This document shows, in pieces, positions 7,185 to 15,134 of a stretch of 23,029 nt of DNA; the stretch's first letter is position 1; every line of letters begins with the position of its first letter. This DNA is from an uncultured Flammeovirgaceae bacterium. Its GTDB lineage: Bacteria; Bacteroidota; Bacteroidia; Cytophagales; Cyclobacteriaceae. The position numbers were made by a program, and so were the translations under genes. The stretch spans positions 1 through 23,029 of the forward strand of contig CAMPJM010000010.1 in the NCBI GenBank assembly GCA_946886805.1, read 5' to 3'. The notes beneath the pieces were generated by a model. That model was not told the DNA's origin. It saw nothing but the letters and a program-made list of their open reading frames with translations, and ran no database searches.

Positions 7185-9383
7185 CTACTCTTCAACCCAT
7201 TTTTCATAGGCATTCATCAGTTCCTGAAGCCCGGGGTTAGGAACAATTTGTAGTTGATCGCCAGCGTTCTGATGTTGATATGCCTTTTCTATTACCGATA
7301 AATCTTTGGCAATGGCATCCTTGTTTCCACTATTACCTGCACCATCAGTTGCGTTCCAGATCATCAGTTTCCGTGGTGCGAGGCTGCCGGCAAGGTCGGG
7401 AAGGTCATATATTCCTATAGATCCGGGGACTGCGTTGTGCAGAAATTCCGGATGGTAATCACGGGTCGTTACCAGGGAGCGGTACGAAGTATAAGGCTCC
7501 ACGAGCGCTACTCGAGAAATATTCTTATCAAAAGCCGCAGCGTGCAACAACACGGGAGACATTTCCCTTTTCGCAAGGCCATTGATCTCTTCTATGCCAT
7601 AATGTTCTTTCAGCAGATCTGCGAACCGCACGACGTCGCCAGCCCGGATACCAACGATGCTCCTGCCAACAAGCATGGAAGCAAACCATAGGTTATAAGA
7701 TACACTATCTATATAAGAATCGCCCCGGAACTGGCCGGGTCCCATTTCTCCCGTTCCAATAAGATCAGGAGCCAGGACCGTATACCCTTTTTTCACAAAC
7801 CATTCCATCTCTCCGCCTTCTTCAGAAGCGACGGTTTTGCCCAAAGGGTTGATATAAAGTACAGCTTTGTCCGAAAGCCTTTCAGGCTGCATCAGCAGGT
7901 AAGGAATTACATAGCCTCCCTCTCCTTTAACAAAATATTTTTCGACGGTATAGCCCTCTCTCTGGATGCGGCCAATGAAAACTGGTCGCTGTATTGTCTC
8001 CGGTTCCCAATATCCGGAAAGCTCTTTGGCAGATTCCAGCACTTCGGAAAAATGTTCAGGCAGATTTTCCCTTGATACTTCTAATTCCTGCATTCGCTTT
8101 TCTGCATCTTTTTTATTTATGCTAAAGGTTGTTTCTCCGTCCAGGGATGTAGCGAGCTGTCCCGTTTTGGTTACCTGTAGCGCCTCTTCCAAATATTCGG
8201 TTTCTAGATCGGTTGGATCTCCCGGATTATCGAGGTACTTCTGGAAAAAAGCGTACATAGCCTCACGGTTTTTTATTGTAGAAGCGTGGGCGGCATCATC
8301 CGAGACTCTGTAAAAATCGTCTTCATATCCATATGCTTTATAAACTTTAGACACTTCTTCTGCCGTTTCTATTGCTCCCTGTATTGGGAACATGTCCCGA
8401 CTGGTCGTGATCATGAGTGCTGGTTTCGGTGCCCGTATGATCAATAGATCAGCCATGTCAATTCCACTTTCAATGCCGCTAAAGACATTTTGTTCAGCGT
8501 CCTGAGGTCCCATGGATTGGTATAGCCTGGTAAAATTGGTGAAATAATTTCCCGATGCGACAGCCTTTATCCGATCATCGAAGGCGGCAATAAAAGCACT
8601 CTGTGTGCCCCCTCCCGAACGGCCGGTAATCCCTATCCGACCAGGATCTACTTCTTTCCGGGTCAGCAGGTAATCCACGGCTCGGATACCATCCCAAATG
8701 AAATAATTGGCAAGAGTATTTCCCGTAATGAAAAGTTGTGCCCCCGGATACGAATGTTCGTACGTCGGCCAGCGAAAGCGTGACTCTCCTGTCTCCGGAA
8801 CATAATATTGCAGCCGTTCACCCTGGCCTATGGGATCGAAAGCAAACACGACAAAGCCTTTTTTAACCAGGTTTAGAATGGTAAGCTGATAGGTTCGGGA
8901 CCGGTACCCACTATCAGAATGACCGCTGCAGTAGATTATTGTCGGTGCCTTTCTTCCTTTTTCCATGTCGCTGGGAATAAATAAAGATGAGGTCACATAA
9001 TATCCCGGACGCGATTCATAAATGATGTTCTCGATCCGATAGCCATCTTTCTGTACTACCTTCGTAACCTGCGGATTTAAGGGCGTTTTTACAGGGAATG
9101 GTCCGACGGCTTCAGCCAAGGCGGTGCGTATCCAGGCCTGCCTTTCTTGCCAATCCTGAAGCGACTCTAACTTTGACACTTTATGGGAACGCTTCTCCAA
9201 ATAACCATATGCCTGGTCGGCTAAGTAGTGGTAGAGGGCGTTTGGCGCATCGCTGAACATCATCCAGTTTTGCGTCCCGCGCCTGTCATCAAACTCTTTT
9301 TGAGCTTTTAGATTAAAATTTGTCAGGAGAAAAATCCCGACGAGGGTCAGTGTTAAATAATTGAGTGATAAAATTTTTTGCAT
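7185..9383 (-). CDS. Exported tandem alpha/beta-hydrolase esterase (acetylxylan-esterase-like)
   Basis: A 732-residue predicted carbohydrate esterase or related serine hydrolase. The start is the ATG at 9383, followed by a signal peptide ending near LKAQ|KEFDD. An in-frame ATG at 9554 would add 57 residues with no signal character that read through a terminator hairpin and another gene's remnant, so it is rejected. The N-terminal half is a complete alpha/beta hydrolase: oxyanion region YCSGHSDSGY, nucleophile Ser256 in GRSGGG, probable Asp330 in TSRDMFP and His366 in DDAAHAS. The second half (about 470-732) has another hydrolase-like fold (VLYINPLG, YTVLAPDLIGTGEMG) but lacks GxSxG where a nucleophile is expected (GLAKREM, about 602-608), so it is probably non-catalytic. 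The same family begins at 21817 on the other strand. De-acetylation of a glycan is inferred from context; a peptidase or other ester hydrolase is possible. Confidence 0.85.
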   Translation of the reverse strand: MQKILSLNYLTLTLVGIFLLTNFNLKAQKEFDDRRGTQNWMMFSDAPNALYHYLADQAYGYLEKRSHKVSKLESLQDWQERQAWIRTALAEAVGPFPVKTPLNPQVTKVVQKDGYRIENIIYESRPGYYVTSSLFIPSDMEKGRKAPTIIYCSGHSDSGYRSRTYQLTILNLVKKGFVVFAFDPIGQGERLQYYVPETGESRFRWPTYEHSYPGAQLFITGNTLANYFIWDGIRAVDYLLTRKEVDPGRIGITGRSGGGTQSAFIAAFDDRIKAVASGNYFTNFTRLYQSMGPQDAEQNVFSGIESGIDMADLLIIRAPKPALMITTSRDMFPIQGAIETAEEVSKVYKAYGYEDDFYRVSDDAAHASTIKNREAMYAFFQKYLDNPGDPTDLETEYLEEALQVTKTGQLATSLDGETTFSINKKDAEKRMQELEVSRENLPEHFSEVLESAKELSGYWEPETIQRPVFIGRIQREGYTVEKYFVKGEGGYVIPYLLMQPERLSDKAVLYINPLGKTVASEEGGEMEWFVKKGYTVLAPDLIGTGEMGPGQFRGDSYIDSVSYNLWFASMLVGRSIVGIRAGDVVRFADLLKEHYGIEEINGLAKREMSPVLLHAAAFDKNISRVALVEPYTSYRSLVTTRDYHPEFLHNAVPGSIGIYDLPDLAGSLAPRKLMIWNATDGAGNSGNKDAIAKDLSVIEKAYQHQNAGDQLQIVPNPGLQELMNAYEKWVEE

Positions 9384-9421
9384 TATTCTTAATTCAGTTG
9401 GAAGCGGTATGCATACGTTTT

Positions 9422-9450
9422 TAAAGAAAGGCCGACATTGATACCGGCCT
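9422..9450 (-). terminator. Hairpin terminator after the lipoprotein remnant
   Basis: A 6-bp stem, AGGCCG paired with CGGCCT (9429-9434 and 9445-9450), has a 10-base loop. On the minus strand it is followed by TTCTTT. It lies 22 bp past the stop of the 49-codon remnant and 39 bp before the esterase start. The stem is short and the U-tract is interrupted, so termination may be partial. Confidence 0.5.
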
Positions 9451-9471
9451 AAATACACCCTATCAATAAAA

Positions 9472-9621
9472 TTAAATTTCACTACTGACAGGCGACATTT
9501 CCCTTTCCAAAGGATCTTCACGACAGCCTGATAAAAAAAGGGCAAAGATTGCAAAGACCGAAATGACGAAAGTCAACACAGCCGGGGATTTCACTGTTTT
9601 CATGATTTTCTTTGTTTTCAT
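9472..9621 (-). pseudogene. 5' remnant of a duplicated lipoprotein gene (49 codons)
   Basis: An intact 49-codon frame starts at the ATG at 9621 and stops at TAA 9472-9474. The product has a Lys-rich N-terminus, a hydrophobic stretch and the lipobox LSGC (Cys33), followed by REDPLEREMSPV. This matches the start of the neighbouring beta-helix protein, which reads LSAC (Cys30) then NEDPLESEISAV. The upstream DNA is also shared (TTCAATTTTTTAA then ACCATGAAAAC). Homology ends just after the lipobox region, and a terminator hairpin follows. The simplest reading is a second copy of the lipoprotein gene whose body was deleted, leaving the 5' end. A functional small lipoprotein cannot be excluded because the frame is open. 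Confidence 0.7.
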
Positions 9622-9683
9622 GGTTTAAAAAATTGAATAGTTCTAAAAGACCAATAATGGTTTTATTTCTATTTTTTAAGAAG

Positions 9684-9712
9684 AGGACGCGGAATTACAC
9701 CGGCGATGTCCT
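9684..9712. terminator. Possible weak terminator after the beta-helix gene
   Basis: AGGAC (9684-9688) pairs with GTCCT (9708-9712), with an inner CGG/CCG pairing around a small internal loop. The run of T after the hairpin is on the plus strand; on the minus strand only CTTCTT follows. It lies 35 bp past the beta-helix stop, so it is placed as an end-of-gene structure but is imperfect for that strand. Confidence 0.35.
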
Positions 9713-9746
9713 TTTTTCTATTTGATTGTTTTCAGTTATTCTCTTT

Positions 9747-10919
9747 CTACGCACACTTATCCTCTTTCTCTTTCTCTTTCTCTTTCTCCTCACATTTAAC
9801 ATAAAAAGCAGGTGTATCAATTGTGTCATTTCCAACGAAAATGGTGTTGTAATTTGATTCCTCCGCCTTTCCCCCATATCTATTGTCTTTAAAGGTGTTT
9901 TCTATAAACTCGACATTTTCTGTATTCAGCAAATAAAATGGGTGCATGTTTTCGTAGATTACGCATTGTTCCACAGTTATATTTTTAACATAAGCATACG
10001 GATTCGTTGGCTTCTTTTTGGCATTCATTTCTATCCCATTTCCACAGTTTTTGCCTATTAGGCAATTAGTGATGTGCACGTATTGTGCGGTACCTCCCCA
10101 ATCCGGTTCAATGTCTATTCCATCCATTGGATCTGTACCATAGGTGTTGGTAAAGGTGCTATTTTTCACAATCAGGCTATCTACCGTTCCGATAGTTAAA
10201 CCCTGCCGTCGGTTATTGTCGCAAACAACATTGTCAATTACACAATTTTTACTCGGATTAATTGCACCATGGTTTTTTCTCCTTCCAACAGTAATTCCAT
10301 CCCCCCAGCAATTAATAATGTGGGTACCTTCTACCCTTGCATTATAGCAACTGTAAATACCAATGCCCATTCCATGTTCTCCCATATTGCATGAATCTGT
10401 AACTATATGTTCAAATCGATCTCCAATTATCTTCCCCCCAATTATTTTTGCATTGGAAATATTCTTCATTTTTATCACATAATAACGTGCGCTGTCATTT
10501 GGTTTTGCTAGCAATACCCGCTGCGTATCGATCATATTCAAATGCACGTTAGATCTCATGTTGATGGAAACCAATGGGTCAATTAGGTAGGTTCCTTTTG
10601 GGACAAACACCTGAGCAGTCGTTTTGTAAAAAGCCGCTGTATCGGCGGCCTTGTCAACTGCCCTTTGAAAAGCCTGTGTATCATCTGTCACGCCGTCGCC
10701 CACGGCGCCCTGATTTTTCACGTTGACTACGAACTTATTCGCCATTATCGAAAGGTCGGTGCCGGACGCTTGGAGAATAGCGGTCTTTGTATCAACTGCT
10801 GATATTTCACTTTCTAAAGGATCTTCATTACAGGCTGATAAAAAAATGGCAAAGGTTGCGAGGGCCGAAATGATAAAAATCGACATAGTTGAAAATTTCA
10901 TGGTTTTCGTGGTTTTCAT
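9747..10919 (-). CDS. Right-handed parallel beta-helix (pectate-lyase-3-like) lipoprotein
   Basis: A 390-residue predicted surface or periplasmic lipoprotein. Seen: signal sequence with lipobox LSAC (Cys30), then NQGAVGDGVTDDTQAF (69-84), the hallmark opening of pectate-lyase-3/GH28-like beta-helices, then serial beta-helix turns from about 125 to 365 (for example GDGITVGRR, MDGIDIEPD, GNGIEMNAK). Asp residues in DGI turns are candidates for catalysis or metal binding. Such proteins include polygalacturonases, lyases and epimerases; which applies here is not clear. The C-terminus is odd: Cys376 is followed by a Glu-Lys run encoded by a hexanucleotide repeat, then DKCA. Base composition looks more AT-rich than that of neighbouring genes. 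It lies 208 bp after the FAD oxidoreductase gene and has a truncated relative immediately downstream. Confidence 0.85.
   Translation of the reverse strand: MKTTKTMKFSTMSIFIISALATFAIFLSACNEDPLESEISAVDTKTAILQASGTDLSIMANKFVVNVKNQGAVGDGVTDDTQAFQRAVDKAADTAAFYKTTAQVFVPKGTYLIDPLVSINMRSNVHLNMIDTQRVLLAKPNDSARYYVIKMKNISNAKIIGGKIIGDRFEHIVTDSCNMGEHGMGIGIYSCYNARVEGTHIINCWGDGITVGRRKNHGAINPSKNCVIDNVVCDNNRRQGLTIGTVDSLIVKNSTFTNTYGTDPMDGIDIEPDWGGTAQYVHITNCLIGKNCGNGIEMNAKKKPTNPYAYVKNITVEQCVIYENMHPFYLLNTENVEFIENTFKDNRYGGKAEESNYNTIFVGNDTIDTPAFYVKCEEKEKEKEKEDKCA
9762..9788. repeat. Hexanucleotide microsatellite inside the beta-helix gene
   Basis: Four and a half copies of CTCTTT on the plus strand encode alternating Glu-Lys near the C-terminus of the beta-helix lipoprotein. 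The 6-bp unit means slippage would change tail length by two residues without shifting the frame. Confidence 0.85.
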
Positions 10920-10939
10920 GGTTTTTGTTATTTAAGTGG

Positions 10940-10981
10940 TTAAAAAAATTGAATTAGTTTCATTGCTTAAAAAATTGAATT
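10940..10981. repeat. Direct repeats upstream of the beta-helix gene
   Basis: The motif TTAAAAAATTGAAT occurs near 10940-10955 (with one extra A) and again at about 10967-10980, 21-58 bp upstream of the ATG. A third copy lies at 9625-9638 just upstream of the lipoprotein remnant, so the repeat was part of the duplicated promoter region. It could be an AT-rich promoter element or a regulator site. Confidence 0.5.
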
Positions 10982-11127
10982 TTATTCCATAGGGTATCTT
11001 TGCTAAAACAAGGGTGCTGCCAGCCACTTTGGACCAACTGCCCAGCTCCGCCTGTAAAGTCGCATGAAGTTCTTACAAAACAGAGGGAAAAGCGGTGGAA
11101 GGTATGAACCATAGGTTTTTATTTAAT

Positions 11128-13149
11128 TCATAAGGACGCAGCTGGTACAAAAAGTACAGCATCGGCTATGATTGCACCGTCAGCGTTTTTGTCAGAGATC
11201 TCGACATAGGATTTTTTACCAGATGGCAAGTCATAAGTTCCCAGAGAAATCCATTCTCCTGAAGTTTGCCCTTGCACTTGCATATCCGACAGTCGTATTA
11301 TTTTTTCATTAGTTTCTTTGCCGTTATGGACATCGATATAGGTTTTTGCTGAAGCATCCTGCAGTTTGCGGAAATAAGCATATATATGGTAAGATCCACT
11401 CTCTTCCACATCCGGAAAATATCTGACTGACGCGGAAGTTTGCCCATTAGCGCCATCAGTGACAAAATAGGTAGGACCGTAACCCCATCGTTTCTTCATT
11501 TCCCAATTTCCTTTGATCCGGACATTGGCGCTGTCATCATTATCGATCAGTATTTCAGGGGTGCGCCCATCAGCAAGTGGGTTATTCTTTAAAATCTTCT
11601 GAATTTCCTTAACATCTACCTCCTGGACAGGTATTTCATTATCTATTGCCAGGCAAGCTGCAACTGCAGAGGATTGGCTCAATACCATAAACACAGGTTC
11701 CATCCGAATAGAGCCAAAAGCGATATGAGAAGCAGACAAACAAACGGGTACCAATAAGTTAGCCGCTTCCTTTTGCTTGGGGACAATCGACCTGTAGGCA
11801 ATCGGATAAGGAGGAAAACCGCCTACCTCCACATTTCCTTCATTTTTCACCATTCCGTTCACTATCTGTCTATCGCAGTTATGAGAATCCATCGTATAAG
11901 CTGCCATCCCAATGCCATCGTCCACTACTTTTCTTCCTTCACAGTGATGCTGTGTCATTACCAATTCGCCTACCATTCGTCGGGCTTCACGAATATAAAG
12001 CTGGGGTGTAAAGTGCCCGTTGTCAGTGTATTCGTCTTTCGGATACCCCCATTGTTTCATTTCATTCCGGATATGTTCGGGAATTCTTGGATCGTTGCCC
12101 ACGAAATACAAAAGCCCTTTTGTATATTCTTCATGTTGTTTCACTATTTCGGCCCTTTTCTCATAATCACCTTCGGGATATTCCCAATTCATGCCGATCA
12201 TGTCTGTAGAGAAACCGCCTCTGTTGTTAATATCCGTTTTGCCATTGGGCATCAGGCTCCAGATAAAAACATCCTTTAGTGCTTTCCAAGGCTGTTTTTC
12301 CTTTAAGCGGATAAGCAGCTCGTACTTCGTGGAATCATAGTTTTCAGGCCGGGTTACAGGAATTCGGTTTTCCGGTACATTGGTCAATGTAATGCGGAAA
12401 TTATAAGCTTGTACCTTTTTATCTCCTGTTCCCTTTTCTTGCAAGGGATTATTGCTGACGCCCCAGAGCAAACTGCTATTGGGGTCGCCTGGTACCACAT
12501 AAGGACTAATGCCATCCGGAAACTGATGGCCTTCTAAAAGTTGAACGCCATTAATCGTCTCACCGTATTGACTGTTCGCTTCCCTTCCAACCACGTAGGA
12601 AACGCCTGCTTTGGCCATCAGATCACCTTCGTAACTACAGTCCATAAACATTTTAGCGCGAACCGTTGTATGAGGGGCATCGGATTGATAAGAGTTTTCC
12701 AGTGTAATTTCCTTTATTTCATTTTTTTTCTTTTTGACCTTGATAATCCGGTTTTCAAACAAAACTGGAAAATCGGCTTCTTTTACATAATCATTAAAGA
12801 TGCTTTCTGCCACCTTTGGCTCAAATATCCATTGCTCAAATCTTCCGTAATGCGCACCAATACGACGGTAAAAATCCCTCGCTAAGCCGGTTACAACATA
12901 TTTATTCCCGATATCCGTATAACCTAAGCCACCGGACGACATACCTCCCAATCGCCTTCCAGGCTCAATCAGAACGACAGTCTTTCCCATTTTTTTAGCG
13001 GTATAGGCAGCAATTACCCCTGCGGAAGTCCCTCCATAAACACAGAGATCGACTTCTATGGTCTTGCTTTCCCGTGCTAAAGCATGAACATTTAAAAGAA
13101 ATCCAGTACTAATGAGTAGTGATAAAAGCGTCATCTTATATTTTTTCAT
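11128..13149 (-). CDS. Exported FAD-dependent oxidoreductase with golvesin-like C-terminal domain
   Basis: A 673-residue flavoprotein of the FAD_oxidored (PF12831-like) group, often annotated next to xanthan-lyase-type proteins in PULs. Seen: signal peptide 1-25 (HALA|RES), a dinucleotide-binding start DLCVYGGTSAGVIAAYTAKK (34-53) with the ribose-binding Glu62 in VVLIEPGRRLGG, a GGMSSGGLG motif (68-76), an FAD-domain MFMDCSYEGDLMAKAG stretch and a late SQSSAVAACLA helix. Residues about 535-673 form a beta-sandwich of golvesin/xanthan-lyase C-terminal type (WGYGPTYFVTDG, YHIYAYFRK, IADAVLFVPA). The fold predicts oxidation of a sugar or related alcohol outside the cytoplasm, but substrate and electron acceptor are unknown. 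It lies 477 bp after SusD, with a hairpin repeat between them. Confidence 0.92.
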   Translation of the reverse strand: MKKYKMTLLSLLISTGFLLNVHALARESKTIEVDLCVYGGTSAGVIAAYTAKKMGKTVVLIEPGRRLGGMSSGGLGYTDIGNKYVVTGLARDFYRRIGAHYGRFEQWIFEPKVAESIFNDYVKEADFPVLFENRIIKVKKKKNEIKEITLENSYQSDAPHTTVRAKMFMDCSYEGDLMAKAGVSYVVGREANSQYGETINGVQLLEGHQFPDGISPYVVPGDPNSSLLWGVSNNPLQEKGTGDKKVQAYNFRITLTNVPENRIPVTRPENYDSTKYELLIRLKEKQPWKALKDVFIWSLMPNGKTDINNRGGFSTDMIGMNWEYPEGDYEKRAEIVKQHEEYTKGLLYFVGNDPRIPEHIRNEMKQWGYPKDEYTDNGHFTPQLYIREARRMVGELVMTQHHCEGRKVVDDGIGMAAYTMDSHNCDRQIVNGMVKNEGNVEVGGFPPYPIAYRSIVPKQKEAANLLVPVCLSASHIAFGSIRMEPVFMVLSQSSAVAACLAIDNEIPVQEVDVKEIQKILKNNPLADGRTPEILIDNDDSANVRIKGNWEMKKRWGYGPTYFVTDGANGQTSASVRYFPDVEESGSYHIYAYFRKLQDASAKTYIDVHNGKETNEKIIRLSDMQVQGQTSGEWISLGTYDLPSGKKSYVEISDKNADGAIIADAVLFVPAASL

Positions 13150-13626
13150 TTTTCAATTTTATATTCGCAATGATTTATTATTGCACCAAGCAATACCTGA
13201 GGGGTCAATTAATTGGTTTTTTAGCAAAGCATGATGTTGGATTTCAAAATGTTTCAAATCGCACCGCGGCAGATGCTCATTTCATCAAGGTTTGGATTGT
13301 CTACGTCATGATACATAATATTGAGCCAGGCAAAAGACGTATTTTGCACCACTCCGGCCCGTTAAAATGTTGTTTTAGATGGATGCAGATGACAAAAATC
13401 TTTACCGTTTTTCCGGCGAACTCAAAAGTTAATCCTGCACATTTGATCGCTTTCTAACGCTTATCGTTTATCTAATCTGAAGTATGCATAGAGATTGTGA
13501 TGAGAAGTAGAATAGCAATAGATCGGCGAATCGACTGATTTTCGGCTATTTTACTTCGGAATAGATATTCTAATGCAATTTCGGATTTAAGTCATCTGCT
13601 TCCCATCATAGATATATGATTAGTAA
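13150..13626. other. 477-bp intergenic region between SusD and FAD oxidoreductase
   Basis: It holds the hairpin repeat at 13474-13587 and a small palindrome, ATCATA-GATA-TATGAT (13605-13620), just past the SusD stop. The remaining 13150-13473 shows no gene I can support on either strand. A plus-strand frame of 112 codons overlaps it, but it has no family motif and begins inside the oxidoreductase gene. A long leader for the oxidoreductase mRNA is possible. Confidence 0.6.
13474..13587. repeat. Hairpin-forming repeat, copy B (MITE-like)
   Basis: This is a related but degenerate copy of the element at 20066-20186, in the same orientation. Shared blocks include GAGAAGTAGAATAGCAATA, CGACTGATTTT, CGGCTATTTTACTTCGGAAT and AGATATTCTAATGCA. 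Outer arms are AATCTGAAGTATGCATAG and CTAATGCAATTTCGGATT, and inner arms are AAGTAGAATAGC and GGCTATTTTACTT. No open frame of note lies inside. It sits in the SusD to oxidoreductase gap. Confidence 0.75.
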
Positions 13627-15099
13627 TTAATACCCTGGATTTTGATCTTCTGCAGGATCAAGTGCTTTATTGAAAGTCATTTCATCGGCAGGCATTGGAA
13701 ACAGGTAAGCTGCTTCCTGAACATTCACGCCCAACGTATTCATAATTACTTCTTCGGCTATTCCAAGACGCTTCAATTGCATCCATCTTTTTGCTTCCAA
13801 CTGGAATTCATAGCCAAATTCTTCACTCACTAAGTCCACAAAACTTTCCAGATCAGCGTAATCAGCAAGCAGATAGTCAACGCCTGGTGCCGGCACATTG
13901 GGATCCTCACCAAAGGCACGGCGATGAACCTGGTTCACAGCCTCCATGGCATCGGCGGTTGGAGCACCATTAGCTCTGGCAGCAGCTTCAGCGTAAATCA
14001 AAAGGACATCAGCATAGCGGTACCATGTGAGTGGGTTGCCTGCATTACTGCTTTCGGGATCGATGAATTTTTTGTTCAACAGCGTTTTATCTCCCATTCC
14101 GATGTCCCAGAGGTACCAAAGCGCTTTTCGCAAGTCGGCATCATCTTGGTTTGCGTACGACGGATTATCAGTAGTGCTATAGACTGCAAACCAACCTCCT
14201 TTTAGATATAGATCTGTACCTGGATGATTGGTATATTGTGGCCATAGGTTACCATATCCTGATTGGCGGGTACAGTGAATATAAAAGACTTCCTCGGAGG
14301 TAATGCCTGCCTCAGAGCCAAATATATTTTGCCAGTCTTCTACTGTTGAGACAGGTACTAAGGAATAATTCCCTGAATTAACTACTTCTCCCGCGAACTG
14401 CGCAGCAAGATCGTATTCGCCAACTTGCAGGTAAACGTGGGCCAATAGGGTTTTGGCTGCCCATTTGTTTGCCCTACCTGCCGGTGAGGTTTCAAGCGGA
14501 ATGTTTGCTTCTGCATATATCAGGTCGGCAATAATAAAGTCATAAACCTGATCACTTGTGGCCCTCGGAACATTAACCTCTTCAAGATTAGCTTCCGTGC
14601 GAAGGGGAACCCCACCCCAGTTCCTTACCAGATGGAAGTAGCTAAAAGCGCGTAGAAACCTGGCTTGCGCCGAAGCTTCCTTTTTCTGCTCTTCCGTAAG
14701 TTCTTTCCCCTTCGGAGCATTCGCAATAACCAGATTAGCATTACGGATACTCAGGTAAATGGTAGTCCAGGCGCGTTCTGTTTTCGCAACCATTGAAGAA
14801 TTAAGCCCGGCATATTCATTGATGATGGCACTCCCACCTCTAGCTAGCATGTATTCAGCATGAGGCTCTACAATTGACATGTAGGAGTTGGTGATATTGC
14901 CGTCATTCAAAGGCTCGTAAATTGCGTTAACGGCTGTTTCAATTTCCGTAGGCGTATTGTAAAATGTTTCTACAGCTATTGATTTTGGTTGCTCAATAAG
15001 ATCTTCCTCGCAAGAGGTCGCTCCAAGTAGCATAAACACCAGGCATACCGTTCCGCGGAAAGATTTGGCAGAAAATATTTTTGCAAATGGCTTTTTCAT
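13627..15099 (-). CDS. susD: SusD-family outer-membrane glycan-binding lipoprotein
   Basis: A surface lipoprotein that caps the SusC transporter and binds its oligosaccharide ligand. Seen: lipobox GATSC (Cys30) followed by an acidic EED, then the SusD start PKSIAVETFYNTPTEIETAV. TPR-like helices follow (AQARFLRAFSYFHLVRNWGG), then RANKWAAKTLLAHVYLQVGEYD, WYRYADVLLIYAEAAARANG and EFQLEAKRWMQLKRLG, all standard family landmarks. The C-terminus ends in DQNPGY, the usual SusD/RagB ending. At 490 residues the length is normal to slightly short. It starts 35 bp after the SusC stop, so the two are co-transcribed. The ligand cannot be read from sequence. The symbol denotes the family, not orthology to the starch system. 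Confidence 0.96.
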   Translation of the reverse strand: MKKPFAKIFSAKSFRGTVCLVFMLLGATSCEEDLIEQPKSIAVETFYNTPTEIETAVNAIYEPLNDGNITNSYMSIVEPHAEYMLARGGSAIINEYAGLNSSMVAKTERAWTTIYLSIRNANLVIANAPKGKELTEEQKKEASAQARFLRAFSYFHLVRNWGGVPLRTEANLEEVNVPRATSDQVYDFIIADLIYAEANIPLETSPAGRANKWAAKTLLAHVYLQVGEYDLAAQFAGEVVNSGNYSLVPVSTVEDWQNIFGSEAGITSEEVFYIHCTRQSGYGNLWPQYTNHPGTDLYLKGGWFAVYSTTDNPSYANQDDADLRKALWYLWDIGMGDKTLLNKKFIDPESSNAGNPLTWYRYADVLLIYAEAAARANGAPTADAMEAVNQVHRRAFGEDPNVPAPGVDYLLADYADLESFVDLVSEEFGYEFQLEAKRWMQLKRLGIAEEVIMNTLGVNVQEAAYLFPMPADEMTFNKALDPAEDQNPGY

Positions 15100-15134
15100 T
15101 TTTTATGTTTTTTGATGAACACGTCCTTGATTTT

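Noticed and set aside
9384..9554. A 57-residue N-terminal extension of the esterase from an in-frame ATG at 9554
   Set aside because: The extension lacks signal character, overlaps the lipoprotein remnant in another frame and reads through a terminator hairpin. The ATG at 9383 gives a normal signal peptide.
11773..12279. Plus-strand frame of 168 codons
   Set aside because: It lies entirely within the oxidoreductase gene, which has clear family motifs on the other strand; the composition is that of a shadow frame.
13119..13457. Plus-strand frame of 112 codons in the SusD to oxidoreductase gap
   Set aside because: It begins inside the oxidoreductase gene, shows no domain or signal pattern and runs against every gene nearby.
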